This document shows, piece by piece, positions 9,617 through 18,961 of a stretch of DNA of 64,000 bases (position 1 is the first letter of the stretch; each line of letters opens with the position of its first letter). The position numbers were made by a program, and so were the translations under genes. The notes under the pieces were generated by a model that made no database searches, was not told the DNA's origin, and saw only the letters and a program-made list of their open reading frames with translations. Source of the DNA: Phytophthora colocasiae (Eukaryota > Oomycota > Peronosporomycetes > Peronosporales > Peronosporaceae); the NCBI GenBank assembly GCA_018806915.1, contig JAGKQI010000049.1, positions 434,001 to 498,000 on the forward strand, in the 5' to 3' direction.

Positions 9617-11734
9617 ATGGGGACTGCGGCGGAGACTCGGCGCCAAAGTGGCGACGATGTAGTGATCACGTTCGGGGATTTCTCACTGGAGGAGACGCAG
9701 AAGGCGCTGGACGACGGTACAGTACGCACCATCACTCACATGGAGCGAGAAGTACCCGGTTATGCAGATCCTCTCACTTTATTGTCCACTGTGCAGCTGC
9801 AGAAGAGATGAAGAACTCGGAGAAACAGGAGAAGGAGACGCCCAAGTCGTGGGCAGAAGCTCTCGGAGCCCCGAAGACGCAGCCGAAGTCTGCTTGGGGA
9901 GGGACTGCTGCTCCTTGGGCTGCTGCAGCTGGAGTTAATGCTGCTGGGACAGTGGAGAAAGCAGCTAGAGATCCAGCTAAACCTCTGCCGTTTGATGAAG
10001 CTGTTCAAGAAACATTGAAAACGTTGGATGTTACGACACCGGCGAAGGAAATGAAGAAGAGGTGAGAGGATGAGGGTTATAATGGGAGAAGAGAGAGCTA
10101 ACTGATGATTTTTGTTGTTGTTGTAGAGGATTGGTGAATCAAGGGAACACTTGCTTCCAGAATGTTATTATGCAGTCGGTGCTGGCTTGCCCACCGTTCC
10201 TTAAGTATGTTGCTATGAAGTATTTAGATGAGGATATGTATTAATTCGTTTTATGTGGTAGTTTGTTAGCGGAGATTTCGAGTGCTAGTCCCCCGACACC
10301 GGAGATGTTGGCAAGTACGTCGACGTTTAAAGCGTGGCGACACATGGTGGCGTTCACGCGAGAGTTTGAGGAGCCGACACTGGCACAATGTACGTGACGC
10401 AAGATAAGTTTGAAAAGACGTACTGGTGTGACGTTTTATGGTGGTGCTTTGATGGAGCAGTGCAGTTGCAGGCTGCTAATGGAGACCGTAGCGATATGCA
10501 TGGCAAAGTGCCCCAGCCAATCCGAATTAGTGGCTACTTTATGGACGTGCTGAGTGCTTTTCAGAAGATGCGAGGCGAACAGGAAGATGCATTGGAGTTC
10601 TTGGAATTCTTCTTGGAGTATCTGCATACTGAGTATGAGAAGAGTGGGTTGGAGCTGCCCAACTCATGCGAGAAGCAGACGAAGCGCAGTGCTGTTACTG
10701 CAGCGAAGCATCAGAGCGGAACTGATGCAGCTTTGGAGAATGCCCAGGCGTTTGACGATGGCTGGGCTGAAGTCGGTAAGAAGGGCAAGAGCAGTGTGTT
10801 GCGTCAAAATCCCGTCGATACTATCCGCTCTCCGATTAACTGGTTGTTCAAGGGAGCTCTACGCTCAGAGTTAAAGCAGACCGGCAAGAGACAAAGCTCG
10901 ATCACGGTGGAGCCATTCCACTGCCTGCACTTGAATCTCGACTACGAAACCCAGGACCCTTCATTCGTTACAGGAGTGAACGGGCTGGCAAAGCCGCTTA
11001 GCGCTCCTATTACGATCCAAGACATGATTCGAAAGGCTTTTGACGTCGAAGTGATCGAGGATGCCAATCAGGTTCCGACTATGAAGAAATTCACGACCGT
11101 CGAGTCCCTCCCTGTTGTGTTAACGCTGAGTGTCAAGCGTTTCACGTATCACCCAGAACAAGGGCCTGTGAAACTGCAACAGTTTGTCAAGTATCCTCCG
11201 TTCTTGGAGTTCCCGACGCAGTTCATGTCTACTACCTGTCGAGCGGAGAACGGAATGGACGTCCCTGGCGTTGCGTCTATCAGTGGTGCTGGTTTCTCGA
11301 CGCCTCCAATGTACGAACTGTTTGCGGTTGTCTCTCACTTGGGGAAATTCGTTGTTGGAGGTCACTACACATGCGTGTGCCGCGACAACAAGGACCAGTG
11401 GTTCCGTTACGATGACGAGCACGTGACGTCGATTTCGGAGGCTACAGCGCTCAGTGAGACTGCGTACTTGCTGTTCTACATCCGAACTAACAAGCGACCA
11501 CCTCCTCCAGCTCCGACAGCACCTTCTCCATCCAGTTCTACGTTTGTCAAGGCAAAAGGATCCAGTGGGTCAAAGAACACGAAGGTTCCAGGTGGAAAAG
11601 GCTGGAAACAGCCTGTAGTTGCTCCCACGCCACCACCAGCACCTCGACCTATTCCAGGGATGTCTCCAAAGAATCAACCGGAAGTAACAAAGAAGTCAAT
11701 GAAACAAGGGAAGAAGAAAGCAGGAAAGGAGTAG
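9617..11734 (+). CDS. USP10-like ubiquitin carboxyl-terminal hydrolase
   Basis: A cysteine protease that removes ubiquitin. Five exons give 615 codons in one frame: introns 9717-9796, 10062-10126, 10205-10261 and 10390-10457, all GT...AG and 57-80 bp. The first exon holds TFGDFS (residues 18-23), the FGDF motif by which animal USP10 binds the stress-granule protein G3BP. The catalytic domain starts with the Cys box [12 protein letters not shown] (Cys codon at 10152-10154), contains [16 protein letters not shown], and ends with the His box [10 protein letters not shown] (His codon at 11363) and WFRYDDE. The tail is Pro-rich then Lys-rich. Exon joins are inferred from reading frame and domain continuity. 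Without the first intron an out-of-frame 64-codon ORF would precede ATG 9808. Confidence 0.85.
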
Positions 11735-11861
11735 ATAGCAACCAGGTAGTGACTGAGTGATACGCACTTCAAGTGCTTAGATAATTTGCACCACTTCAAC
11801 GTACAGATCAAGCCATCGACATGAAGTTACTGACTGTGGATTGGAATCAAGAACTGATGTC

Positions 11862-11869
11862 CTCACTTT
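11862..11869 (+). promoter_or_regulatory. Inr-like start element of hydrolase gene
   Basis: CTCACTTT fits the oomycete initiator YTCANTYY and lies 37-44 bases before ATG 11906, a normal leader length in these organisms. Confidence 0.45.
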
Positions 11870-11905
11870 CGATTATACCGTCAAACGGACACTAACCCGA
11901 CCGCT

Positions 11906-12778
11906 ATGAACGTCCACTACCCCGTTCTCAACAAGTTTGTGCATGCTGATGGAGTTGATGTTTTCTACCGCGAAGCAGGAGATCGCAGTCTGCCGACGTT
12001 GCTGCTACTTCACGGATATCCGACATCGTCACTCCAGTTCCGAGAGATCATCCCGCTACTCGCCGATAAATACCACATTATTGCCCCTGACTTCCCATCG
12101 TTTGGCTTCACGAAGGTTCCAGCCAGCCGTAACTACGTCTACACATTTGACAACTTGGGCAAAACCCTCATTGCCTTCGTGGACGAGCTGCAGTTGAAGA
12201 AGTATGCCCTCTACATCTTCGACTATGGGGCACCCATTGGCCTACGTCTTGCACTCGCGTATCCCGAACGTGTCACCGGACTCGTTTCCCAGAATGGGAA
12301 CACTTACGAAGAAGGTCTGGGTGAGGTTTGGGCTCCGATTCGAGCTTTCTGGGCCGATCCCTCGCCAGAGAACCGCAAGGTTGTACTGGGCAATGTACTG
12401 AGCTTCGAAGGTACACGCTGGCAGTACACACATGGAGTGCCGGATTCCAAGCTCCAACGAGTTGGACCTGAGGGCTATTGGCTTGATACTCTGCTGTTTG
12501 AACGTCCTGGTGGGAAGGATATCCAACTTGACCTCTGCTTCGACTACCAGAACAACTTGAAGCTGTATCCTGAATTCCAGAAGTTCTTCCGCACGACGAA
12601 GGCTCCACTGCTTATTATCTGGGGGAAGAACGACGAGTTCTTCATTCCTGCTGGTACCGAGGCCTTCAAGCGTGATAACCCCAAGGCCATCGTGGAATTG
12701 ATCGATACTGGCCACTTTGCGCTTGAGACTGATGTTGAGTACATCGCCCAGCGCATTCGTCAAGTCCTGGACTTCTAA
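11906..12778 (+). CDS. Alpha/beta hydrolase (epoxide hydrolase / haloalkane dehalogenase-like)
   Basis: A single-exon 290-residue alpha/beta hydrolase. The oxyanion motif HGYPTS is near residue 36. The nucleophile elbow reads FDYGAP (about 107-112): Asp takes the nucleophile place, as in epoxide hydrolases and haloalkane dehalogenases, rather than the Ser of esterases. A GKNDEF acid loop (about 235) and TGHFALE with the catalytic His (about 266-272) follow. No signal peptide, so probably cytosolic. The substrate cannot be told from sequence. The compact, intronless form resembles bacterial homologues, which makes ancient transfer possible but not shown. It follows the USP10-like gene by 171 bp on the same strand with its own Inr. 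Confidence 0.85.
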   Translation: MNVHYPVLNKFVHADGVDVFYREAGDRSLPTLLLLHGYPTSSLQFREIIPLLADKYHIIAPDFPSFGFTKVPASRNYVYTFDNLGKTLIAFVDELQLKKYALYIFDYGAPIGLRLALAYPERVTGLVSQNGNTYEEGLGEVWAPIRAFWADPSPENRKVVLGNVLSFEGTRWQYTHGVPDSKLQRVGPEGYWLDTLLFERPGGKDIQLDLCFDYQNNLKLYPEFQKFFRTTKAPLLIIWGKNDEFFIPAGTEAFKRDNPKAIVELIDTGHFALETDVEYIAQRIRQVLDF

Positions 12779-12834
12779 AGTGCGGCCAATCCACATAGGC
12801 TTTTTAATGCTGTGTGTGTTCTGGTTTCGTCGGT

Positions 12835-13737
12835 TTATCCGCTGGATCGTGCGCGGGTAGGCAGTGGCAGCAGTAAATCGATCTCAGCAGATGGAATCCC
12901 GCTGTCCATCAACTGCTTCCGAGCCAACAAAAGCTGCACGTTTGCTTCACGTTGAATACACTCCAATTGCACTTTCTTAATGGCAACATCGACCTCGTTC
13001 TTTGCTTCCATCATCTGCAGTTGTCTCTCTTCAAGACGGGGCCCAACTATCATATTTCGATTCATATTAGCACGTTGGTCTTGAGACTCATAATGGCGTT
13101 CCGGTGATTTATCCTCCACGATCGGCTCCGGTTGTCTGTGTCGGGTACTCTTCTCGTTAGAATCTAATACTCGCGGATGATTCTCTGCTGTTTGAGTACA
13201 TTCTCCCAAAGTAGTCGGGGGAATAGACTCCTCGGCAATTGGACGTACAGTTTCCTTTGCAACAACCGACGTCGTTGGAGATACTACATCTTCAGTGGTT
13301 AAAGGTGCAGATTCCACGGTAGAAGCCACATCGGCCGGCGGTAGAGTTGAAGACGCTGGTCTCTCGGCAACTCGGCGTGAAGACTCGTTGGTACGGAAAC
13401 CCAAATTCAAGCGTGAGCGAAGTGGAGACGCGGGACTACGAACGGTAGTGTTCCGAGTATCTGATGTCGAGCGTGGAGGCGTCGAAGGTGCAGACTCCGT
13501 AGTATCTGCTGACGTGCGTTGACGAGTTGGAGGACGTTCCGACATGACTGCACGTACGAGATAAAAGTGAGGGAAGTACTTGAGAACTGCTACGCGAAGT
13601 GAATCCTCGTCAACATCAGGTTCCGCCTCGGTTAGGTAGTTTTCAGCCACACAGTAGTGGTTCTCCAAGTCTGCGATTTTTTCCCAAATTTGTGCTGGTG
13701 ACCGATGTTGGATCTTGACGGCTATTAGAGCGCCCAT
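12835..13737 (-). CDS. SANT/Myb-like oomycete hypothetical protein, probably N-truncated
   Basis: A 300-residue protein. It starts with a short helical stretch (SPAQIWEKIADLENHYCVAE) that resembles the last helix of a Myb/SANT-like domain. A Ser/Thr/Pro-rich disordered middle follows. The end is a charged helix (QLQMMEAKNEVDVAIKKV) and ARKQLMDSGIPSAEIDLLLP, a tail I associate with a large Phytophthora family of putative DNA-binding proteins, many of them repeat-linked. The first helices of a full SANT domain are missing, so the gene may be truncated at its 5' end. It is 56 bp from the hydrolase stop, tail to tail. Confidence 0.5.
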   Translation of the reverse strand: MGALIAVKIQHRSPAQIWEKIADLENHYCVAENYLTEAEPDVDEDSLRVAVLKYFPHFYLVRAVMSERPPTRQRTSADTTESAPSTPPRSTSDTRNTTVRSPASPLRSRLNLGFRTNESSRRVAERPASSTLPPADVASTVESAPLTTEDVVSPTTSVVAKETVRPIAEESIPPTTLGECTQTAENHPRVLDSNEKSTRHRQPEPIVEDKSPERHYESQDQRANMNRNMIVGPRLEERQLQMMEAKNEVDVAIKKVQLECIQREANVQLLLARKQLMDSGIPSAEIDLLLPLPTRARSSG

Positions 13738-13761
13738 GATCCCGCATCCTTTGTACTTGTG

Positions 13762-14331
13762 TCACCTTCTCGCCACCGACTGTAGTTTGTCCCCTCTATT
13801 ATCCAGTCCAGCAATACACTTATCTCCATCCACACCGTCTTTATCCCAAAGAAGACTATGTTTGGCACTGTTCCTTTCAGATTCTGGTTCCTGTTGATCA
13901 TAGATCTCTAAATTAATTTCACGTTTACTTCTCTTCGTTCTGGACTGCAGTTGGTGCACTTCTTTCAGATGTCTCGTAGCCCTCGACGTCTTTCCGCTTG
14001 AAAGGGCATAGTAAATTCGGCGAGTGCGGCATCCATCGGTTGCGAGACAAAGCCAGCTATACGCTCCGTCAGGATTCCGAAGATTCAAGACTCGCACGCC
14101 CCAATCAAAGATATAGGACGTCTCCTTCTCCGTGGGCGGCACCAACTGCGTACCTTCATCAGGCGTGAAGCTTCGGATCGCCTCTCTAACAGCTAACGGA
14201 ATCCGCGACGGCGTAAGCGACGTCGGCTGCCAAGTCATGCCGAATGTCCCGCCGTCGCTCTGGTCCGACTTGACCGTGAAGGACGACGTCTTCCTGATGA
14301 AGCACAGCCAGATCTGGCGGGACGCTGCCAT
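13762..14331 (-). CDS. BED-type zinc-finger ORF, possibly hAT-derived
   Basis: A 189-residue ORF whose middle reads WLCLATDGCRTRR, then SGKTSRATRHLKEVH. The C-X5-C...H-X4-H spacing with an aromatic start matches a BED zinc finger, the DNA-binding module of many hAT transposases and of host genes derived from them. No RNase-H-like catalytic core follows; the C-terminus is short and charged. It could be the isolated N-terminus of a dead hAT element or a small domesticated gene. It is a different sequence from the hAT C-terminal relic at 15730-16221. Confidence 0.5.
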   Translation of the reverse strand: MAASRQIWLCFIRKTSSFTVKSDQSDGGTFGMTWQPTSLTPSRIPLAVREAIRSFTPDEGTQLVPPTEKETSYIFDWGVRVLNLRNPDGAYSWLCLATDGCRTRRIYYALSSGKTSRATRHLKEVHQLQSRTKRSKREINLEIYDQQEPESERNSAKHSLLWDKDGVDGDKCIAGLDNRGDKLQSVARR

Positions 14332-14355
14332 CGTTCTGGCGTTCCTCGTGGTCTT

Positions 14356-14388
14356 CTTACACTGCTGGCCAATGGCCAGCAGTGTAAG
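14356..14388. repeat. Perfect 15-bp palindromic hairpin
   Basis: CTTACACTGCTGGCC, loop AAT, then the exact reverse complement. It lies just upstream of the BED-finger ORF, on the promoter side. Function unknown. Confidence 0.8.
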
Positions 14389-14575
14389 AGCAGCAAGAGC
14401 AGCTAAAACGAGTCGTTTTAAACGACGTGACTTAGGAATTAGATGAGGGCTGCACTTGCTCAGCAGGTGCCAAGTTCTCCGGTGTGTGAAAACTTTTGTC
14501 TCGGTCGTCTACATCTCACGCCAAATTATCAACAGCGGAATCACTCCCGATGTCTCATTTTAACAGGGGTTAAAG

Positions 14576-15014
14576 TGTCACGCACCTTTGTCGGGGTCGG
14601 CACCTGTGGCTGTTGTAATGAGTACAGTCCTGGGCGCGGTCTAGCGTTCGGGTAGATAGAAGAAGTGTAAGCTCTTGAACTAATGCAATAAACGTAGATT
14701 CTTGTTCTTGTTCACTTGACTTAGGAAATTCGCAACTAACTTAAAAAAAATTAAAAGCGCAGCATAGTATCACGCCCTTATGGATGACACCACACCTTCC
14801 GCACTCACCGAGCATCCACAGCATGCCATCCGTCCTTGCAGTTCCCGTCCCACCAGGGACTCAGCCTCATTCATCTTCTGCTACCTCTCACCTTGGACCT
14901 CCACCGACTCATCGCAGGAAGGTCCCTCCCTAATGATACTGCACCACTGGAACGGTACCCCGACTTGAGCCACCCAGACGCCGAGGCCGCTTGGGTCCTT
15001 TCGGCACGGTCCAA
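14576..15014 (-). repeat. Solo LTR (element C family), larger part
   Basis: The sequence from TGTCACGCACC onward aligns along its length with the LTRs at 25675-26168 and 38776-39269, with many substitutions and small indels. It breaks off at GGTCCAA (15008-15014). The missing last 46 bases are found at 16632-16677, beyond an inserted segment. The flanking AAAG at 14572-14575 is repeated at 16678-16681, giving a 4-bp target duplication and marking this as a solo LTR. Confidence 0.85.
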
Positions 15015-15465
15015 GTAGACACCCATGATGTGTCAGTGCACTCTTCAATAGTGTCACGTCCTGGAACTTCACACCAATGTTGTCCTGAAGCTTTTGGAGT
15101 TCAACTTCCCAATTTCGGGGGATCGGAACTTTCTCGAAGTGTTCAGGTTTGATCACTTGCCAAACCGGATTGTTCCTCGGGTGTAGTAGTTGTTTTCCTG
15201 TGATATTCTCAGTAGCGATCACATCTCCTTCCAAGTGTCGACGCTCCAATTTCGCTGGTTGATTGGGATCACGCAGTGTTTGCTTTTTGTTTCGTCTGGC
15301 AGCATTTTCGGGGTCGTTTTCGGCTGCTAGAGCTGCTGCAACTGCGTCTGCAACTGCTTGAGGACTGCGAAACCCATCAGGAAGAGAACTAGAGGAAGAA
15401 AAGGCTCGAATAGTCTGTACACGACGATATCCGATGGCCACAACTTTGCGCATTGTGCTCGCCAT
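15015..15465 (-). pseudogene. 5' half of a mitochondrial mL44/RNase III-like gene
   Basis: From ATG 15465 the protein starts MASTMRKVVAIGYRR with a Ser-rich basic presequence typical of mitochondrial targeting. It continues to NWEVELQKLQDNIGVKFQDVTLLKSALTHH, the opening helices of an RNase III domain as in mitochondrial ribosomal protein mL44 or related RNase III proteins. At about 15015 the homology stops and the ORF runs on into LTR sequence as random codons. The catalytic/dimer part is absent, so this is a gene fragment; an intact copy should exist elsewhere. It lies inside the segment inserted into the solo LTR, beside the hAT element. Confidence 0.65.
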
Positions 15466-15578
15466 TGACTTGAGTGGTTTAAACAAACCTGGTAAATTTA
15501 ATATTTTCACTTCTAACAAATGCCGTACATGTATTATATTACAAACATGACTTTTGTTTGATGCATACGTAACTCAAC

Positions 15579-16631
15579 CAGGGATTGGTAGCACTTCGGA
15601 TTTTGGCAAAAATAAAATAATGCTAATGGAGGCCATCTCAAAAACTGCTAAATTTGTGATATTAATAAATGGCACCTTAATCAAACAGATATCTGTGAAA
15701 TATTACTAAACCATTAGTACTAAATGGGGCTACCATGCATTTCTCTTTGTAGCCTCAATGCGCTCGATCTCTTTGCGGTTATGGTGCAGAATGAGCTGTT
15801 GCTCAGCTCGGTCATTAGCTGTCCGAGTGCGGAGTGGACCCATAACAAACGATCCAGCTGAGAAAACCCGCTCTTGATAAGCGGTAGATGAGCAACGACC
15901 CAACCAAACCCTGGCTAGCTTTGAAATGGAGGGAAATTGAGCATGTCCCTCTTCAGAAAACCACCTGCAGACGTCGACATGTTTACAGAGCTCTTCAACG
16001 TTCCAGACGCTTTCACCTTCCCGGTTCTTCGTCCTCAACTTGGCTAAGATACCAGCGCGCCTTTCATCGTCCTTGCTGTATTGACGCTTCACAACATCCG
16101 CCCATTCGATGCAGAGGCCGAACCACCGTTGTAGAAGAGCATCCGCTTCGAAATTTAGCGTAGAGTCCGACAGATATTGTTCAGCTTGGATAGATACCCG
16201 CTCACCACACAATAGATCCATCTCGTTCCCGGATGTGCTATTTGGAGAGTGGAGCGTCTACACATAGCTCATTGCTGCACACGTGATGAACGCGGCGGCC
16301 GCAAATGGTACATGGGTAGGTTTTCGACAGGTGACCGAAGTCACAAGTGCTTTTTGCGCACTTCATAGCGGTCTGTACGACTTGGCTAAACACGAACTGA
16401 GCGCGAATGCACCCGAGTGTGAGATTGAAGGCGGGAATGTACCCAGTGCGACCTTCTAAGATTTAGCACCTTTTTAGTACTTTTTTTAGTACTAATCGCA
16501 GCTTTTGCAAACCTGCTAATTTTGGTATAATACTAAAGGCGGCAATGCCCCAACCTGCTAACTGCTATAGTGATATTACTTAGAATATTTAGTACTAACA
16601 GTACTAGTTCGAAAACTGCTACCAATCCCTG
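15579..16631. mobile_element. Non-autonomous hAT-type element
   Basis: Inverted termini CAGGGATTGGTAGCA (15579-15593) and TGCTACCAATCCCTG (16617-16631) are perfect 15-bp copies. Subterminal sequence is rich in TAGTACTAA-like words, a common hAT feature. The interior holds only a C-terminal transposase piece. No 8-bp duplication directly flanks these termini: left AACTCAAC, right GGTCCAAC. The right end instead pairs with GGTCCAA at 15008-15014, left of the captured gene piece. Confidence 0.85.
15730..16221 (-). pseudogene. hAT transposase C-terminal (dimerisation) fragment
   Basis: The 163-residue frame contains FPSISKLARVWLGRCSST, then AYQERVFSAGSFV and a final R-rich helix with QQLILHHN, which is the hAT C-terminal dimerisation domain (SERVFS..G pattern). 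BED finger and most of the catalytic core are missing, so it is inactive. Confidence 0.85.
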
Positions 16632-16677
16632 GGTCCAACACTGCTGGAATAACCCGCTCGATCCCGGATACGGGACA
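16632..16677 (-). repeat. Solo LTR, terminal 46 bp beyond the insertion
   Basis: GGTCCAACACTGCTGG to CCCGGATACGGGACA matches the end of the element C LTR. It completes the LTR begun at 14576 and is followed by the AAAG duplication. Confidence 0.85.
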
Positions 16678-16852
16678 AAAGGCGTTCTAGGTTAATGATG
16701 GCGAGCCTAGTCGAGTCTCATGGAATGTGTCGAATAGGAGCTGGAACTTAGGGAGCGGGTATGGTGGATTTTAAAGAGTCAAAGAATTCGTATCATTTAT
16801 CATACGCTTATCCTGCGCATTCACTGAAGTGAATAGAACTTGGTACCTGTGT
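16678..16852. other. Short spacer without features
   Basis: 175 bp between the solo LTR and element B. No ORF with domains; ends in TGTGT, the target duplication of element B. Confidence 0.6.
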
Positions 16853-17312
16853 TGTAATGGGTCTACCTAGACCTATTAGGTGGCGTACACGTGCGCTTAC
16901 GTGTATGAGGAAGCGTGCAATTAGAATAGACTTAATTTAAGTATACTTATTTAAATAAGTATAATTAAATCAAATATAACTAAATTAAACTGCAAATTAC
17001 CGTAAAATGAGAACTGTTATTGAATTTGGTATAAGCCAATTATGGACCTCCTAAAACTGTTTGTTATCTATTTCTAAAGGGTCTGCCAACGTGTGGTTGG
17101 CAGAAACTCTGCTCATTGATTGGTAGAAATCCGTTACTTTCTACCAATAATATGCACAAATGCACACGAACCATCCAATAATGTGGTTCGCCCATGTATC
17201 CATTGGTGTGTACAGCACACCAAGGTCTGAGGCCCATTTCCAACCTCTAACAGTTATCCTAACTGTTAGAGTTACAAGTGGTACAACCACTTGTACGTGT
17301 AACCCCGTTACA
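16853..17312 (-). repeat. Element B 3' LTR
   Basis: 460 bp. On the element strand it is preceded by the purine-rich tract GGGGGGATGG (17313-17322), a likely polypurine tract. Hairpins inside include 17119-17129 with 17138-17148 (11-bp stem) and 17245-17255 with 17261-17271 (11-bp stem). Confidence 0.95.
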
Positions 17313-17413
17313 CCATCCCCCCGTTAAGATTCGACGTATCGGTCTCGATACGTCAATCAACAGAACTTGACAAGACCGTCAAGTTCCCGAGAGAAATCCG
17401 AGTTCATTTCGCA

Positions 17414-18961
17414 ATGAACTCGCCAACGCCCACGTCTCCGTCCGCTACTGCGGACGCGCAAGCCTCACCTGCTGCCTCTGCAGCAGGAACAACGACCTCA
17501 GCAGTGCTCACTAGCACTGCTGCTTCCAGCGGTCCGACAGAGAAACTCTCTGTCACCAAGTACCATGCTCTCCATAAGGAGAAGCATGAGAAGAAGAAGA
17601 AGTCTTCTTCTCTAGCAGAGATTAAGAATCCTGCTGTCCCTCTCAAAGAACTCTTTGGAGAGGACTACGAAGACATCCTCGACTACGAGGAGGATGTCGA
17701 GGAGGGGGAGGTTGATGTCAAGGCTCCCGCTCCCGTGTCTTCGTCCGAAGACACGTCAGACCCACCCGTGGGATCTCGACGACCTCGTGTTGAGGTCTCG
17801 GACGCTTCAAGTTCGAAGCGTCCGCGCAGTGATGATGAAGCGTCCCCCATGTCGAGGGCGATCACTGCACCGCGCACTGATCCGCCAGTGCGCACGCCAT
17901 GGATGCCTACTGAGGCGGAGATCCATGACCGGTTCGGTGCTAGTTCACCACCGAACCCGATACTGTTGTACTCATGCAACAGTATCAACGACGACGACGT
18001 CGCCGCTAAGGTTGTCTTTGAGTCCGAGACTCAAAGACGCGACTACTATATCGGACTCTTCCACGAGCTCCGATACTATGCAGCGAAGAAGACTTCGCGC
18101 AAGAGCAAAGTGCCAGAGTGGCAGGCACTTTGTCAGTCGTGGAATGCCTTTGTTGATAACTTCAACAAAGACCCGAAGGCGTATCGCGAGCGCGTTGCTG
18201 CGGCTCGCGATCGCTACTACACTTACACTACGCGTGGTAAGTGTGAACGCCTCCATGATCAGTCCATGGAAGCGGGGATCCCATGTGCCGTTCCCTTTGG
18301 CACACCCTGCCCGTGTTGCCAACCTTTGGCAACACGTCTCACCGAAAGTGATCTCCTGGGGTACACGGTCGTCCGTGTACCCGATCACATCAAGGAGCTC
18401 CGTGGTCGTATTGTGCCACGCGAAGCTCCGAGTGCTGTGGCTAACCGCAACACTCCTCGTGCAGGGCTTACCCCTGCAAGTTATGGTGGGCTTCGTACGC
18501 CCTCACCATTTCCGGAACGTCCTCCATCAGGACGTTCCGCGGCTCCCATGTATCTCGATGGGGAGGAAATCCTCTCCAACGAATACGAAAACGAACCCCT
18601 TGAGAGTTCGTTCTCTTATGAGCCACGATCCGCTCCACAATCCAGCGGATCGCTCCACGCGCGTCGCGCAACGGCGGCGGAGGGGGTGGGAACACTCCCT
18701 CCGCATGGTCAACGCTATGACCATGACGATCGTGCCCTGCACGATCGAGTTGCTGCGCTGGAGCAGACACAGAGCGCTGAGATAGCTGCTCTGAAGCAGG
18801 AGGTTCGTGTCCTCCGTGCTGAGGTCTGCGAGGCAGCTCAGACTGCCTCGAACCTCTCGTCCGGTCTTGGGACGAAAGTGAACCGGTTGATCGACCGTGT
18901 CGACGGTCTCGAGAAGGCCTTCCAGGCCTCTCGCACTCCTCAGTCGGACTACCAACCTTAG
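17414..18961 (+). CDS. Element B antisense ORF, 515 aa
   Basis: The ORF starts with ATG 101 bp inside the 3' LTR border and reads against gag-pol. The protein has an Ala/Ser/Thr-rich start, a KEKHEKKKK basic patch (about 55-63), an acidic stretch EDYEDILDYEEDVEEGE (about 80-97), a globular middle with WQALCQSWNAFVDNF and a Cys cluster CAVPFGTPCPCC (about 295-306), and a predicted coiled coil near the end (RVAALEQTQSAEIAALKQEV). I recognise no known family. Acidic, basic and coiled-coil parts would suit a nucleic-acid or chromatin-associated protein; that is inference. The last third lies opposite the pol chromodomain. Confidence 0.7.
   Translation: MNSPTPTSPSATADAQASPAASAAGTTTSAVLTSTAASSGPTEKLSVTKYHALHKEKHEKKKKSSSLAEIKNPAVPLKELFGEDYEDILDYEEDVEEGEVDVKAPAPVSSSEDTSDPPVGSRRPRVEVSDASSSKRPRSDDEASPMSRAITAPRTDPPVRTPWMPTEAEIHDRFGASSPPNPILLYSCNSINDDDVAAKVVFESETQRRDYYIGLFHELRYYAAKKTSRKSKVPEWQALCQSWNAFVDNFNKDPKAYRERVAAARDRYYTYTTRGKCERLHDQSMEAGIPCAVPFGTPCPCCQPLATRLTESDLLGYTVVRVPDHIKELRGRIVPREAPSAVANRNTPRAGLTPASYGGLRTPSPFPERPPSGRSAAPMYLDGEEILSNEYENEPLESSFSYEPRSAPQSSGSLHARRATAAEGVGTLPPHGQRYDHDDRALHDRVAALEQTQSAEIAALKQEVRVLRAEVCEAAQTASNLSSGLGTKVNRLIDRVDGLEKAFQASRTPQSDYQP

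Noticed and set aside
9604..10065. ORF beginning at 9604 as the USP10-like N-terminus
   Set aside because: Its first part is out of frame with the FGDF-containing exon; splicing 9717-9796 gives a continuous and more sensible protein from 9617.
10388..10457. ATG at 10388 as a gene start
   Set aside because: It lies at the donor of the 10390-10457 intron; upstream exons encode the Cys box needed for activity.
14881..15519. 212-aa ORF as a complete gene
   Set aside because: Its last part is reverse-strand LTR sequence, its first codon is not ATG, and the RNase III domain is cut short.
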